DNA from: Strigamia acuminata
Taxonomy: Eukaryota > Arthropoda > Chilopoda > Geophilomorpha > Linotaeniidae
Direction of reading: 5' to 3'
NCBI GenBank assembly: GCA_949358305.1
Contig: OX442322.1
Coordinates: 7,254,001 to 7,318,000 of the forward strand
Length of the DNA: 64,000 bases
Shown: in pieces, positions 55,101-64,000 of the stretch
Layout of the letters: every line of letters begins with the position of its first letter
Position numbering within the stretch: position 1 is the stretch's first letter
Made by a program: the position numbers and the translations under genes
Notes under the pieces: generated by a model
The model's input: only the letters and a program-made list of their open reading frames with translations
What the model was told of the DNA's origin: nothing
The model's database searches: none

Positions 55101-58100
55101 TGATCCAGCTGCTGTTCGCCAGGAACTTTCCTGCAACACGTGCCGTGTTGCCAAGTCCACGCGTGCTCCACATAAGCCAATTTCCGCGCCTTCAACCACG
55201 AAACCGCTTGAATTGCTTCACATGGACGTCTGGGGCCCGTCGAGACTGCCTTCCATCGGCGGTGCTAATTTTGCCTTCACCATTATCGATGACGCCACCA
55301 GGTACGCCTGGCTTTTCCCGATCGCCCGTAAATCTGATGTTTTTGCTACGTTTAAAGACTTTGTTTCTCGCGTTGAACGTATTGCTGATTGCCGAATTAA
55401 AACAATTCGCACCGACCGTGGAGGAGAATTCATTTCGAGGGATTTTGACCGTTTTCTTGCCGACAAGGGTATTGTTGCTCAACGGACCAATCCCGCATCG
55501 CCACAGATGAACGGTGTCGCCGAACGCCTGAACCGGACAATGGGCGACTATCTCCGCTCCATCAACTCCGAAACCGGATTTTCGCACACGCTTTGGGCTG
55601 AACTTGCCGTGACGTTCACATATATCAAAAACCGCAGTCCGCATTCGAAGCTCAACGACGAAATCCCATACATTTTGTGGCGCCAGCGTGCTCTTTCCGT
55701 CAGACATTTTCGTAAGATTGGTTCCAAGTGCTGGGTACACTTCACCGCACCTGGACGCAACAAACTGGATCCTCGAGCGTGGGAAGGATTTCTCGTTGGC
55801 TACGCTTCGGGAACTCGAGGGTATCGAGTGTGGAATCCGGCTACGAACACCGTCACCGAATCTGTTCACGTCCAAATCGATGAACGGCAGAACTTTAAGC
55901 GCTCGCCCTTTTATGTTCCAGATCCGGATGACAATGCTCCACCCATGGAGGAGCCTGCTCGTGGCCACATCCCGTCACGTGTCACTTTTCGTGATAACTT
56001 TCCAACTCAGCCTTGGCCTCGTCGACGTCACGATTCGGATAACGACTCTTCTGCTGACAGCAGTGACGAGGATGGTATTGCCAGTCGTGCTCCCTCCGTC
56101 GCTTCGAGTGCTCCGTCTTTCGCTTCATTCGCACCATCTCTTCCTACAGCTGATGGTCTCATCGCCGCTGCTGACGGCTTAGCTGCTACGACTGATGGCT
56201 CTGTTACCGACGCTGATGGCTCTGTTACCGTCGCTGATGGCTCCGATAATGTTACGACCATTGCAGGACATGGACAATTTACTCCGACCGTACGTTCCAC
56301 CCGCTTGCCTCATCTACGGCGTTCGATGTCCTACCCATCTCTCCCGGGTCTTGACGACACCGCAGCGATGTCTGAACAGGGTTCAGATTTTGACGAAGAC
56401 CTTCTCGACGAAGCGGCTGCCTTGCCTGTCCGACTTCCGGGTACGCCTAATTTGGCGCCTTTACGCGCTCTTCATTGCCCTTGGAGTTTTGTTGGCGGCG
56501 TTTCGCCCTTCAGCGGATGGAGGAGAGAAGAGCATCTCCGGAAAGATCAGGTTCCGGGGAGGATTAAAGTCGACGTTTATTATTATCCGGAGCACGGTGT
56601 CCGCTTGCGGTCGCACACAGATATCGCCGCTTATTGTTTCGCACACCGGATACCGTATGATGAGTCCGTTTTCTTCTTCGGCAATTTAGAACACCACATG
56701 CCATATGCTCCGCCATCGCCTCCTCGTGTCCACATGTGTTTTCGGGAACCGGCCACATACGCCGAAGCTGTGAAATTGCCCGAAGCACCGAAATGGACCG
56801 AAGCAATCGACGAGGAACTTTCGACTTTCAAGCAACGAGACGTTTATAAGGAGGTTCCGAGACCCCCTGACAAGACTGTGCTCGGTTGCAAATGGATTTT
56901 TAAGTTCAAAAGTGACATTACCGGAAAGATTACCCGATATCGTGCTCGACTGGTCGCCCAAGGATTTCGGCAGACAATGGGCGTTGACTACGATGAAGTT
57001 TTTAGTCCCGTAGTCAATTTTGTCCTAATCCGTTTCTTCTTTTGTCTGCTGGTTATTCTCCTCGGATGGAGGGACACGCACCTCGACGTGAAATGTGCCT
57101 ACCTCTACGGCGACCTTGACCACGAGATTTATATGCGGATTCCCGCTGGTGCCACATGTTCCTCGCCCGACAACGTATGGTTGTTGACCAAGTCGCTTTA
57201 CGGTCTTCACCAGTCGGGGCGCATGTGGTACCAGAAACTTAATGAAACATTGACAGAACTCGGATTTCAAAAGTTTCCAGCATGTAATTGTGTGTACGCC
57301 TACGGACATTCGGCCATTATGCTGGTATACGTCGACGATATTGTTTTATTTTATGCTTCGGAAAACATCAGGGATCGAATACTCAAGCTGATCACGAGTA
57401 AATTCGACATTGTCGACCTGGGGCCAATCACCAAACTGCTGGGAGTCGAGTTCGAGCGTCGTGACGGGAAAGTCTTTATGACTCAACGCAATTACATTGA
57501 CAAACTCCTCAAAAAGTTTAATGTTTCATCTGACGCGCTCATCAAGGTGCCAGTCACACCTGGGACCACGTTAGTCAAGGGACCGCTCACCGACCTTCCG
57601 GATTTTCCGTATCGATCACTCGTCGGATCTTTATTGTTCCTGGCTTCACGTACTCGCCCCGACATTTTGTACTCGGTGATCGCATTATCGCAGTACAACA
57701 ACTGCTACACCGAGAGCCATATCAAGTGTTTGCTGCAGGTCCTTCGTTACGTCGCGAACACGAGCGAGTACGCCATCGAACTTTCGAAATGCGATTCGAG
57801 TCAACTGTGGGGTTGCACAGACGCCTCTTGGGCCTCCGACATCGCTACATCGAGATCATTCGGCGGATACATTGTTTACATCGGAAGTGTGCCCATTGGC
57901 TGGAGCTGCAAGAAGCAGACCAGCGTCGCTTGCTCCACAATGGAAGCCGAATTTGTGGCACTTGTCGAAATCGTCAAAGAACTCTATTGGCTCGACAGTA
58001 TTTATCAAGTGTTTCCACCTTTACGTCGGTTATCGAAACCGATCATATTTTCCGATGCCCTCGCCTCGATTCAGTTCACGAACAACGACATCGAGAACTC

Positions 58101-59264
58101 GAAAACGAAACATATTCGAGTGAAGTTTCACTGGCTTCGTGAGTGGCACATTGCCGGATGTTTCGAACTCCGCAAAATTCCGGGTGAGATAAATGTATCC
58201 GACATTTTCACCAAGTGGCTCAGTTCAGAGCGTCTTCGAAATTTATTATCTCGGATTTTCGTCTCGAAGTAACTTTTTTCGATTGTTTAGCACCGACATT
58301 TTACATCGAAGGAGGGAATTGTTGGACTTTGGAACCACTTTTGAGTTATTTAAATCATTTTTCGATGTGAAATGGCTTTGAAACGTTTATTTTATCATTT
58401 ATCGGTAATTGTTTCCATTTTCCTGGGTTATTCAGTGTTTATTTAGTGTTTTCATGCTTGTTTGTCAGGAGAATGCATGATACCGGGTTAAATGTACTCA
58501 ATACATTAGGTTTCATGCATCCTCTATCTTGTTCTTATGTTTTTCATTATTATTGTTTATAATATCGGCCACCAGATGTCTCTGGCTCATTACAAATGGC
58601 CGCTCACACGGGTAGTGTGTTTCCTTGTGTTTGTCCAGTGATTCTGGACCCATTATGTAAGTTTTCTCTTAATAAATGTTATATTTTTGGTTAACTATTG
58701 TATTTAGTTCGGCACTACACGTTTCTATAAGTGTAGTGCACGCGAATTTGATCGTAAGTCCGCTCAAACTCGCGTACGCGCATCACGCGCATTTGTCCGC
58801 ACTTAGAAGTGCGTTTGACTCAGTTTTACGCTTCCTATCGCCTATTTCGGCGATATTTTTGCGCCACACAGCTACAATTTCCACACAGGAAATTTGGGTT
58901 GATGGCGCAATTGAAGCATAAACAAACATCCACCATTAATCGACAAATCAGAACTCTAAAACAAAAAATTTGTACATTCATTTGGAATATTTGAATACTT
59001 TTTAAAAAATTCGATTTTTTTTCACTTACCAAAACAATTCTCTCTCGCTCCAGAGTGAAATTTCCTGTCATCGTATCGTACCTGGCACTTGAAACATTTT
59101 TTGCTCTCAATATCTCGCGTGCTAATAAAGTGTTCGAATCGTTCCTACAAACAAGAGAACAATACTAAACTTGTTTGTTTGCATTTCGACCACAGGATTT
59201 GAAATCACAAGTCTATGTTTGGCTCTAGTTAATGCCACGTACAGAATGTTGCTTTCGTCGCCAT
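52167..59264 (-). CDS. FBXO18: FBH1-like UvrD-family helicase, last four coding exons, with copia-2 in an intron
   Basis: Minus-strand exons 59191-59264, 59030-59144, 52238-52380 and a stop-containing end 52167-52172. The first reads GDESNILYVALTRAKHRLVI, helicase motif VI of the UvrD/Rep superfamily, with spacing as in FBH1 (F-box DNA helicase 1, which removes RAD51 from DNA). The next has a KCFKC zinc-like pair (RFEHFISTRDIESKKCFKCQ) comparable to the Cys motif after motif VI in FBH1; the third reads VKCANEIEKVLNAGIKIPDD. Phases agree across all junctions (74, 115, 143 nt), with introns of 46 bp and, because of copia-2, 6.6 kb. AATAAA on the minus strand near 51893. Upstream exons, including the F-box and most helicase motifs, are not in view, possibly displaced. 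FBH1 is my best match; another UvrD-like helicase is possible. Confidence 0.65.
53682..53766 (+). ncRNA. Copia leader hairpin domain (copy 2)
   Basis: Same 85-nt sequence as 13880-13964, closed by CTTAGACAAG/CTTGTCTAAG. In copia-2 a further hairpin (GCACAGC...GCTGTGC, 53641-53673) stands just upstream. Confidence 0.5.
53929..58272 (+). CDS. pol: Copia-2 polyprotein, 1447 aa, lacking most of Gag
   Basis: From ATG 53929 (MQTARANLNW) the frame joins directly, after about 20 residues, to the segment just before the zinc knuckle (CFNCGFFGHYENKC), whereas copia-1 has about 200 residues of Gag first. The rest matches copia-1 closely: protease DCGATDH, integrase HHCC and DDE, RT YVDD, RNase H, and the SDIFTKWL end, with no stop or frameshift. 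The deletion keeps the frame open, so the enzymes could still be made while capsid cannot; mobility would then depend on Gag from a relative such as copia-1. The frame is open up to 53833, so the real start could be earlier. Confidence 0.92.
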   Translation: MQTARANLNWNRYTKETSAFAMDNRGCNQSRPPRPISKVRCFNCGFFGHYENKCPRPRKQGKEPQPVASQQGRPRSKSKRRQNNSSQQSGGQNRDVSRPRRDAAYLLSAPPVIEAPVVHFLQSHEWIVDCGATDHVSHVKAWFTNFVSVVPFNIELGQGSSRVTGKGDVPVKSLIDGCECTVLLRDVLFAPDFGANLISVSRIDKCGHHIHIHNSELHTYETDIKLSVLRAKQKSGLYFVDGLISPFAAPTNVSSSSVSSSLPTPIPTTLVTKEEDFPALPKSSNKTKKKSADNMTDFRLPVSSNTLLVPSLFPTSPAPIPGSQPQQIRMYSNALASPPPVAKSNAALPPKPVNPSVANVADATGLWHGRLGHLHTKAMRTLAANSQVYGLDPAAVRQELSCNTCRVAKSTRAPHKPISAPSTTKPLELLHMDVWGPSRLPSIGGANFAFTIIDDATRYAWLFPIARKSDVFATFKDFVSRVERIADCRIKTIRTDRGGEFISRDFDRFLADKGIVAQRTNPASPQMNGVAERLNRTMGDYLRSINSETGFSHTLWAELAVTFTYIKNRSPHSKLNDEIPYILWRQRALSVRHFRKIGSKCWVHFTAPGRNKLDPRAWEGFLVGYASGTRGYRVWNPATNTVTESVHVQIDERQNFKRSPFYVPDPDDNAPPMEEPARGHIPSRVTFRDNFPTQPWPRRRHDSDNDSSADSSDEDGIASRAPSVASSAPSFASFAPSLPTADGLIAAADGLAATTDGSVTDADGSVTVADGSDNVTTIAGHGQFTPTVRSTRLPHLRRSMSYPSLPGLDDTAAMSEQGSDFDEDLLDEAAALPVRLPGTPNLAPLRALHCPWSFVGGVSPFSGWRREEHLRKDQVPGRIKVDVYYYPEHGVRLRSHTDIAAYCFAHRIPYDESVFFFGNLEHHMPYAPPSPPRVHMCFREPATYAEAVKLPEAPKWTEAIDEELSTFKQRDVYKEVPRPPDKTVLGCKWIFKFKSDITGKITRYRARLVAQGFRQTMGVDYDEVFSPVVNFVLIRFFFCLLVILLGWRDTHLDVKCAYLYGDLDHEIYMRIPAGATCSSPDNVWLLTKSLYGLHQSGRMWYQKLNETLTELGFQKFPACNCVYAYGHSAIMLVYVDDIVLFYASENIRDRILKLITSKFDIVDLGPITKLLGVEFERRDGKVFMTQRNYIDKLLKKFNVSSDALIKVPVTPGTTLVKGPLTDLPDFPYRSLVGSLLFLASRTRPDILYSVIALSQYNNCYTESHIKCLLQVLRYVANTSEYAIELSKCDSSQLWGCTDASWASDIATSRSFGGYIVYIGSVPIGWSCKKQTSVACSTMEAEFVALVEIVKELYWLDSIYQVFPPLRRLSKPIIFSDALASIQFTNNDIENSKTKHIRVKFHWLREWHIAGCFELRKIPGEINVSDIFTKWLSSERLRNLLSRIFVSK

Positions 59265-59299
59265 CTAACCAGGATTAAAAAACTAGTTGAGTTTTCAAA

Positions 59300-59440
59300 T
59301 TTGTAAAAATCTACTGGTCACTCAAAAGAGGTCAAAAGGGGGGTAAGTTTTAACCCCTCACATTCCGTTTACCATGTGACCAAAGGGTCAGTAAACTTGC
59401 CCTTTTGACCTCTTTTGAGTGAGCAGTAGGTTTTCACAAG
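59300..59440. repeat. Foldback (MITE-like) element, about 141 bp
   Basis: The arms TACTGGTCACTCAAAAGAGG... (59300-59350) and their inverse (59390-59440, ending TTTTCACAAG) pair over about 50 bp with few mismatches, leaving a small loop. No ORF. It lies in the intron just upstream of the helicase motif VI exon. Confidence 0.75.
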
Positions 59441-59779
59441 TCATCTAAAAAAAAATGATATATTTCAATTTTATTTTTTATTTTTTAAATACGTGCAACG
59501 ACACGTATTTAGCATTAAAACATTCCACCATTACTCTTGATGCTAGATCCAATAACTTCTGAGCTAAACCTAGTCGTCTGTGTGATCTTTTCACTGCCTA
59601 ACATTAGTAGTACATAACAAATATTTTTTTTAAACGATTTTATATGAAAAATCAAAATTCGTCCGTGCTTCTCGTGTTACAAGTGCGCATGTTTATCTCA
59701 GGGATGTCAATTTGACGTTTTACTTTACAATACAATTGATGTTTTTACTACTCTCTTAAGGTAAAAATAAGAGAAAAAC
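59441..59779. other. Intronic or intergenic AT-rich sequence
   Basis: No supported coding or repeat features. Confidence 0.4.
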
Positions 59780-59926
59780 GTCAAATTTACCTTAAATATG
59801 AAGTAAAAACGTCGATTTTACTGTAAATATAAATTAAAAATGTCGATTTTACTGTAAATTTGAAGTCAACACGTCGATTTTACGGAAAATATAAAGTCAA
59901 AACGTCAGATTTGCAGTATAAAATGC
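59780..59926 (+). repeat. 31-bp minisatellite, about 4.5 units
   Basis: Unit GTCGATTTTACTGTAAATAT plus RAARTMAAAAC, four diverged copies and a partial one. Confidence 0.75.
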
Positions 59927-60165
59927 CTTAAAGATCATTTTTACAGTAATTTGTTCGTTTTTTTTAATTTTAATTAAACTAGAATTAGCTATTTCACTGC
60001 GTCGCCATCTATCGGCAGAATAAAAAGCTCAAAAACCTGCTCGAAATTCAAATTTAGTAAACTAAAAACGTGAAAAAATATTCGATTGGAAACGCAAAAT
60101 GTGTTCAGAAGTGCTGTATAAAATTGAGTTATAAAATTGAGTCATTTTACATCTTGTCAACCGAT

Positions 60166-60701
60166 TTATTCAAAAACATAGAAATAAACCTATACAAACA
60201 TTCCAAATTAAAACAATTATATTCAATAATATGACAATTACAAAAAACGTGGGAATGTAACAGCGATAAATACAAGTAGTTCATGTATTTTACAACCACG
60301 GATGCCACGCCGGATCCATGCGACACAAATTGTCCTGGCAATTTGCCGCAGCCACCAACGTGCTCACCTTGCTCTCGGCGCCGTTGAATGTGGCGAGATC
60401 TAAAAAATTCAATTTATTTTAATCAGTGAATGTCGAAAAACTAAACTATTTCCAATTTTCTCACTTTGCAGACGCGCCATAATTGCATTGCATTTACGGC
60501 TTTATTCACCTTTCATATTCAGCGTTTGCACACTTGAAACGTCTTCTTGTTTCTGAAAATCAACAAAAATTACATTAAAATTCAAAAAAATATATTTAAT
60601 TTTTTTTCTTTTTTTTTTACTTTTCGCTTTTTACTAACAAAAATATTCAATCCATTATTTATTTCACATTGAATTTCTCAAGTTCCGCTGAGCAAGTGTG
60701 C
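60166..60701 (-). CDS. TRRAP: TRRAP/Tra1-like gene, last three exons (FATC domain)
   Basis: Minus-strand exons 60668-60701, 60510-60552 and 60290-60399 join with consistent phases (GT-AG borders, introns of 115 and 110 bp) and end at TAA 60290-60292; AATAAA lies at 60166-60171. The last residues, VSTLVAAANCQDNLCRMDPA then WHPWL, fit the FATC domain at the extreme C-terminus of PIKK proteins (NLC...W.PW) and specifically the MDPAWHPWL ending I associate with TRRAP, the scaffold of SAGA and NuA4/TIP60 histone acetyltransferase complexes. The rest of this very large gene lies at higher coordinates or was displaced by the repeats beyond 60930. Confidence 0.72.
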
Positions 60702-60934
60702 CTGAAATTGACTTAAGGTACGAAAAAATGTATCATTTTCGTAAAATAACTCATTTTTACATGCAAAATTGACATGGAAATTAAGCAATATTCATTTTTA
60801 GCACGCTTGCAAAAGTTTGAAATTGATCTTTTTGTGTAAAAATGTGTTATTACGTGCAAAAAATCGTGAAAAAAAATAAGTAAGCTGTAAAAATCGAGTC
60901 AAAATATTTAAAAACAGTAAAAATAGTGTATAAT
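60702..60934. other. Intron-like AT-rich sequence
   Basis: Upstream intron of the TRRAP-like gene; no exon recognised. Confidence 0.4.
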
Positions 60935-61200
60935 AATGGTCAAAATTAATCTGAGGTTGGGGCAGGGAGAGTTAAAGCCCCCATTTCAGGTGGAGGCCTC
61001 AGGCTGACCACAGGTGGTCTTTAAGCCCTTGTCGACAGAATGCTTGTCTGGCGTGTGTCGACAGATAGACTGTCGAGACAATGCCTGGCACAGGTGTCGA
61101 GGGATAGACTGTCGATAGATTGCCTGTCGACAGATTGCCTGTCGACAGATTGCCTTGTCGACGGATAGACTGTCGATAGACTGCTACCCCATCAATTGAA
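60935..61200 (-). repeat. GTCGAC-rich minisatellite element, copy 2 (inverted)
   Basis: Reverse complement of the block at 47868-48150: unique part (CCATTTCAGGTGGAGGCCTCA...CCACAGGTGGT) then units with TGTCGACAG. Diverged from copy 1 at many positions, so not a recent duplicate. Confidence 0.82.
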
Positions 61201-61318
61201 TATAATAAATATCGGAATAAATAAACGAATATAATAAAACAAAATATCATAATGTGATTCTATATCACATCGACACACACATCATTTGGTTCCTTAGACC
61301 AACAATTCCCCCTTTCGA
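61201..61318 (-). mobile_element. Element E 3' LTR start (minus) and polypurine tract
   Basis: On the minus strand CGAAAGGGGGAAT (61305-61318) abuts TGTTGGTCTAAGG at 61304, the same arrangement as GAAGGAGGGAAT/TGTTGGACTT in copia-1. The LTR runs toward lower coordinates and merges into the GTCGAC element; its end is not found. Confidence 0.6.
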
Positions 61319-61479
61319 TGGAAATAGAATCAGGGGAAAAGAAATACGGTTACTGGAATTACAGTAGATAATTGAAAATAAACAAAAAGGTCGAATCGCC
61401 GAGCCGGGTACTGTTATTGAAAACGCCACGTAGGCCCGAATATTCCCGCAGAAACTTGGCGATCCTCGAAGTCAGGTAA

Positions 61480-62437
61480 ATAACAAAAAAATGTCACGAT
61501 AAAGTCTAAAGTCGGAACACACGAGAGATCAACGACTGAAGACGCTCTGAACTGAGCCACTAGGTAAAGATGTCCGCGACGTTGTGCTCGCTGGACACCT
61601 TTCGGAGATCAAAACAGCCTGCCGTAAACCATTCCCTGAGCCAGTGATACTTGACGCGGATATGCTTCGTCTTCGAGTTTTCCACGTCGTTGGATGTGAA
61701 TTGTATGGTGGCTAAGGCATCGGAATAAATAATCGGACGAGACAGGCGGTTCAAAATCGGGAATTCGGTGAAGATGTTATCGAGCCAAAAGGTTTCCTTC
61801 ACGCATTCAACTAGGGCGAGGAATTCGGCTTCTATAGTTGAACACGCGACAGTCGATTGTTTTTGACACGACCAGCCAATTGGCACATTCCCGATATACG
61901 TTATGAAGCCACCAAAACTTAAAGATGTCGCCAGGTCGCTAGCCCACGAGGCATCCACGTAAGCCCATAACTGACTTGATACACAGTTGGAAAGTTCGAT
62001 GCAATAGTCCGAAGTATTGGCTACATATTGGAGAACTTGCAGAAGGGCACGAATGTGGGTGTTATCGTAGCATGTGTTGAACTGCGAAAGCGAGATGACG
62101 GAGAATAAGATGTCGGGGCGCGTTTGTGATGCCAGAAAAAGCAGTGACCCGATAAGCGAGCGGTAGGGAAAATCGATCAGGTCCTCTGTCGATGCTCGAA
62201 CTAATGTTGTTCCGGGTGTGACTGGCACTTTCACGAGTCGATTGGTCGATGTTCCATATTTCTGCACGAGTTTAGCGATGTACGCACGTTGAGAAATGTA
62301 AGTGCGTCCCATCTCGCGGATAAACTCGACTCCTAGCAGTTTGGTGATTGGACCGAGGTTGACGATGTCGAATTTCGAAGTTATAAGTCGAATAATTCGG
62401 TCCAAAACACTGTCGGCTGCGTAGAAAAGTACAATAT
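61480..62437 (-). pseudogene. pol: Element E: copia RT/RNase H fragment (minus)
   Basis: Minus-strand sequence from NIVLFYAADS (just after the RT YVDD position) through LGVEF, DASWASDLATS, CSTIEAEF and SKTKHIRVKYHW matches the C-terminal third of the copia-1 polyprotein with moderate divergence. A TAG at 61560-61562 replaces the Lys codon before WLSSER, 14-20 codons from the normal end. At 62437 the frame is cut by the LTR of element F, so the 5' part of E lies beyond the window. Confidence 0.88.
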
Positions 62438-63015
62438 TGTCACGTGTACGAACCGTGCCAATTGATGCGCGATTCGTAGCACGTAATTCGAATCATTATT
62501 AGGTTAAATGTTGCTAAATTTCGGCCACAGATGGCGCTGACGGTTGGACTCCGTCATCGCCATGTGATGGACCGATCAATTCAATTATGGTGTTTATGGC
62601 AGATTTGCTATAAATAAGGAGCCCGCACTAAGACAGGTCTCTAATCACTTTTGCTTTTCAGGAACTAGAGAGTCTGATGTCGCCTCAATAAAGAGCGCGG
62701 CTGATGACTATAAAACCAATTTGATTGCATTACATTTAGATTATCACACAGCTGTTTTATAACCCAATTAATAAAGGTTGTACATTTGATAAATGTGAAA
62801 TGATAGTTTATCCAAATAACATTCTGACCTGTTTGAGAATAAATGTAACTGAATTTAAAAGGGATCGAACAAACTTTGTTTGTCCGGTCAAATAAAACTG
62901 AATTGAATTTAAAGCATAAATGAACCAACTCTCATCCTTTCCTGTCACACTCACTGAAACCCCAATTAAACATAGTTGCGTGGAAACCTGATTAGGCCCG
63001 GAATCCACGTAACAA
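62438..63015 (+). mobile_element. Element F 5' LTR (578 bp)
   Basis: TGTCACGTGT to CCACGTAACA, inserted in the RT gene of element E. GCTATAAATAAGG box at 62608 and CAATAAAG at 62686. It is followed by TGGTGGAGATGCGGTT (63018), nearly the same primer-site-like sequence as element C. The 3' end and the second target-site copy are outside the window. Confidence 0.85.
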
Positions 63016-64000
63016 ATGGTGGAGATGCGGTTCTTTCCCCGGGACCAAAAGTAGAATAAAAACCCCGAAAATTAGAGCTAAAATCATTAAAATTGCAAAA
63101 TTTAGAGTAAAATGAGTGAAATTAGAATTAAAAACCACATAAAATTGGCAAATTTAGCTTAAAATAGCGTTGAAAATCATATAAAATTTTGAGAAATCCC
63201 AAACTAATTTGAATATGAGTGATTCATTTGTGAAATTGATAGGAAAGTGAGAGTGAGTCATTGCTAGTGAATAAATAGGTCAATTAGATTGAAAATTGAT
63301 AAAGTCTAAAAAAATAAAATAGAATAGAATAGAAGTTTTAAGTGTTTAAATTGGATAAATTTGCATTTGAGTGTTATTTACTGTGATATTTGACTTTGAA
63401 TTGGATTGATATAGTATTATTGATTGAATTTTGATAAAATTAAATGAAAGTGTATAGTAATGAAGAATTTAATTGTGAATGTAAGATAAAATTGAATAAT
63501 AATAGAGAATATATTGTTTATATTTATTAATGAATTTATTTTCTTTCCAGAGCATTTTTGTAAAGTGTTATTAATAAGAAATTTTTCCTTGAATATTTGC
63601 TAATAATAGTTGATGAATTTTTGTAATTATGACCGTGAAAATGAATTGTTTTGATATTTTTGTAGAGAATGACCGTGAAAATATTTTTTTTTTGTCTGAA
63701 TTCTTTTGTTGAAATTTTTGAGATTTAATTGTTAAGATTGAATTGTTTAATTATTGGATTGTTCTAGTATTTTGAAATATTTCTGTAAGAATTGAAGTGT
63801 TAATCACTGATTTATTTTTCAGAAAGTGAAAAGTGTTCTGTGTGCTAAAGAGTTATAGTGTTGATTATAAATTGGAAAAGTGAATTAGAAGTGCTTCAAG
63901 TCAAAGGGTTGTGTCTTCAGATTAATTAGTTAGCCATTGCGGAATCCAATCAATATAAATTTGCACAAGTAGTGACGGATTATCTGTTTTCGAAAAAGGA
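63016..64000 (+). other. Element F leader (C-like Ty3), no ORF yet
   Basis: AT-rich leader similar in composition and in its first 100 bp to that of element C. Gag would start beyond the window edge. Confidence 0.65.

Larger units (their letters stand above)
52391..58876 (+). mobile_element. Copia-2: complete-ended Ty1/copia element with gag deletion, 6486 bp
   Basis: LTRs 52391-52947 and 58320-58876 (557 bp each, apparently identical, TGTTGGACTT...GCTACA), target duplication ATTTC at 52386-52390 and 58877-58881, primer site TGGTAGCAGAGG at 52950-52961, polypurine tract GAAGGAGGGAAT before 58320. Same family as copia-1 but a different subfamily, with many LTR substitutions. It is antisense within the last long intron of the FBH1-like gene, its 5' end 10 bp from the splice acceptor. 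Confidence 0.96.

Overview
The window is animal nuclear DNA (an invertebrate metazoan; I cannot name the clade) and most of it is nested LTR retrotransposons. Around 48-61 kb lies a short block of host genes with small exons and introns of about 45-150 bp. The host evidence is exon-level similarity to CENP-H (plus strand), SPECC1/cytospin, FBH1 helicase and the FATC tail of TRRAP (minus strand), with GT-AG junctions whose phases agree. No bacterial, viral-genome or organelle features were seen.

Layout. 1-3.4 kb: 3' part of a Mag-like Ty3 element (A) with an intact pol and its 3' LTR. 3.5-4.8 kb: minus-strand copia debris (D: gag fragment, LTR, initiator-Met primer site). 4.8-32.3 kb: a very large Ty3-type element (B, about 13 kb once insertions are removed; tRNA-Phe primer site; 4-bp AAAT target duplication) that landed inside D. 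B has a broken gag-pol, AT-hooks between RNase H and integrase, and two further ORFs in the env position: an 86-aa two-helix membrane peptide and an intact 610-aa protein of no family I recognise. B was itself hit by a 484-bp solo LTR (ATTCT duplication), a complete copia element (copia-1, CAAAC duplication) and a complete Ty3 element (C, inside the 3' LTR of B). 32.3-34.9 kb: rest of D plus related LTR pieces. 35-41.7 kb: a BED-finger remnant, a terminal exon with a WAP-like cysteine pattern, and an intact 5-kb copia element with 209-bp LTRs (copia-3, TATCC duplication). 41.9-44.7 kb: a near-identical 956-bp tandem triplication. 44.9-47.8 kb: degenerate minus-strand LTRs. 47.9-61.2 kb: the host block, bracketed by inverted copies of a GTCGAC-rich minisatellite element; copia-2 (ATTTC duplication) sits in an FBH1 intron about 10 bp from the splice acceptor. 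61.2-64 kb: a minus-strand copia relic (E) split by the 5' end of another C-like Ty3 element (F).

How it fits together. Target duplications and interruptions give an order: D before B; B before solo LTR, copia-1 and C; E before F. Copia-1, copia-2 and copia-3 have LTR pairs that look identical and long open ORFs, so they are recent. Copia-1 and copia-2 belong to one family and share an 85-nt leader closed by a 10-bp stem, and a palindrome around a TATAA-containing loop whose stem changes by paired substitutions in a third LTR family. Several reading-frame breaks in host exons and older elements are single-base changes in or next to short homopolymers, so assembly error must be weighed against real decay.
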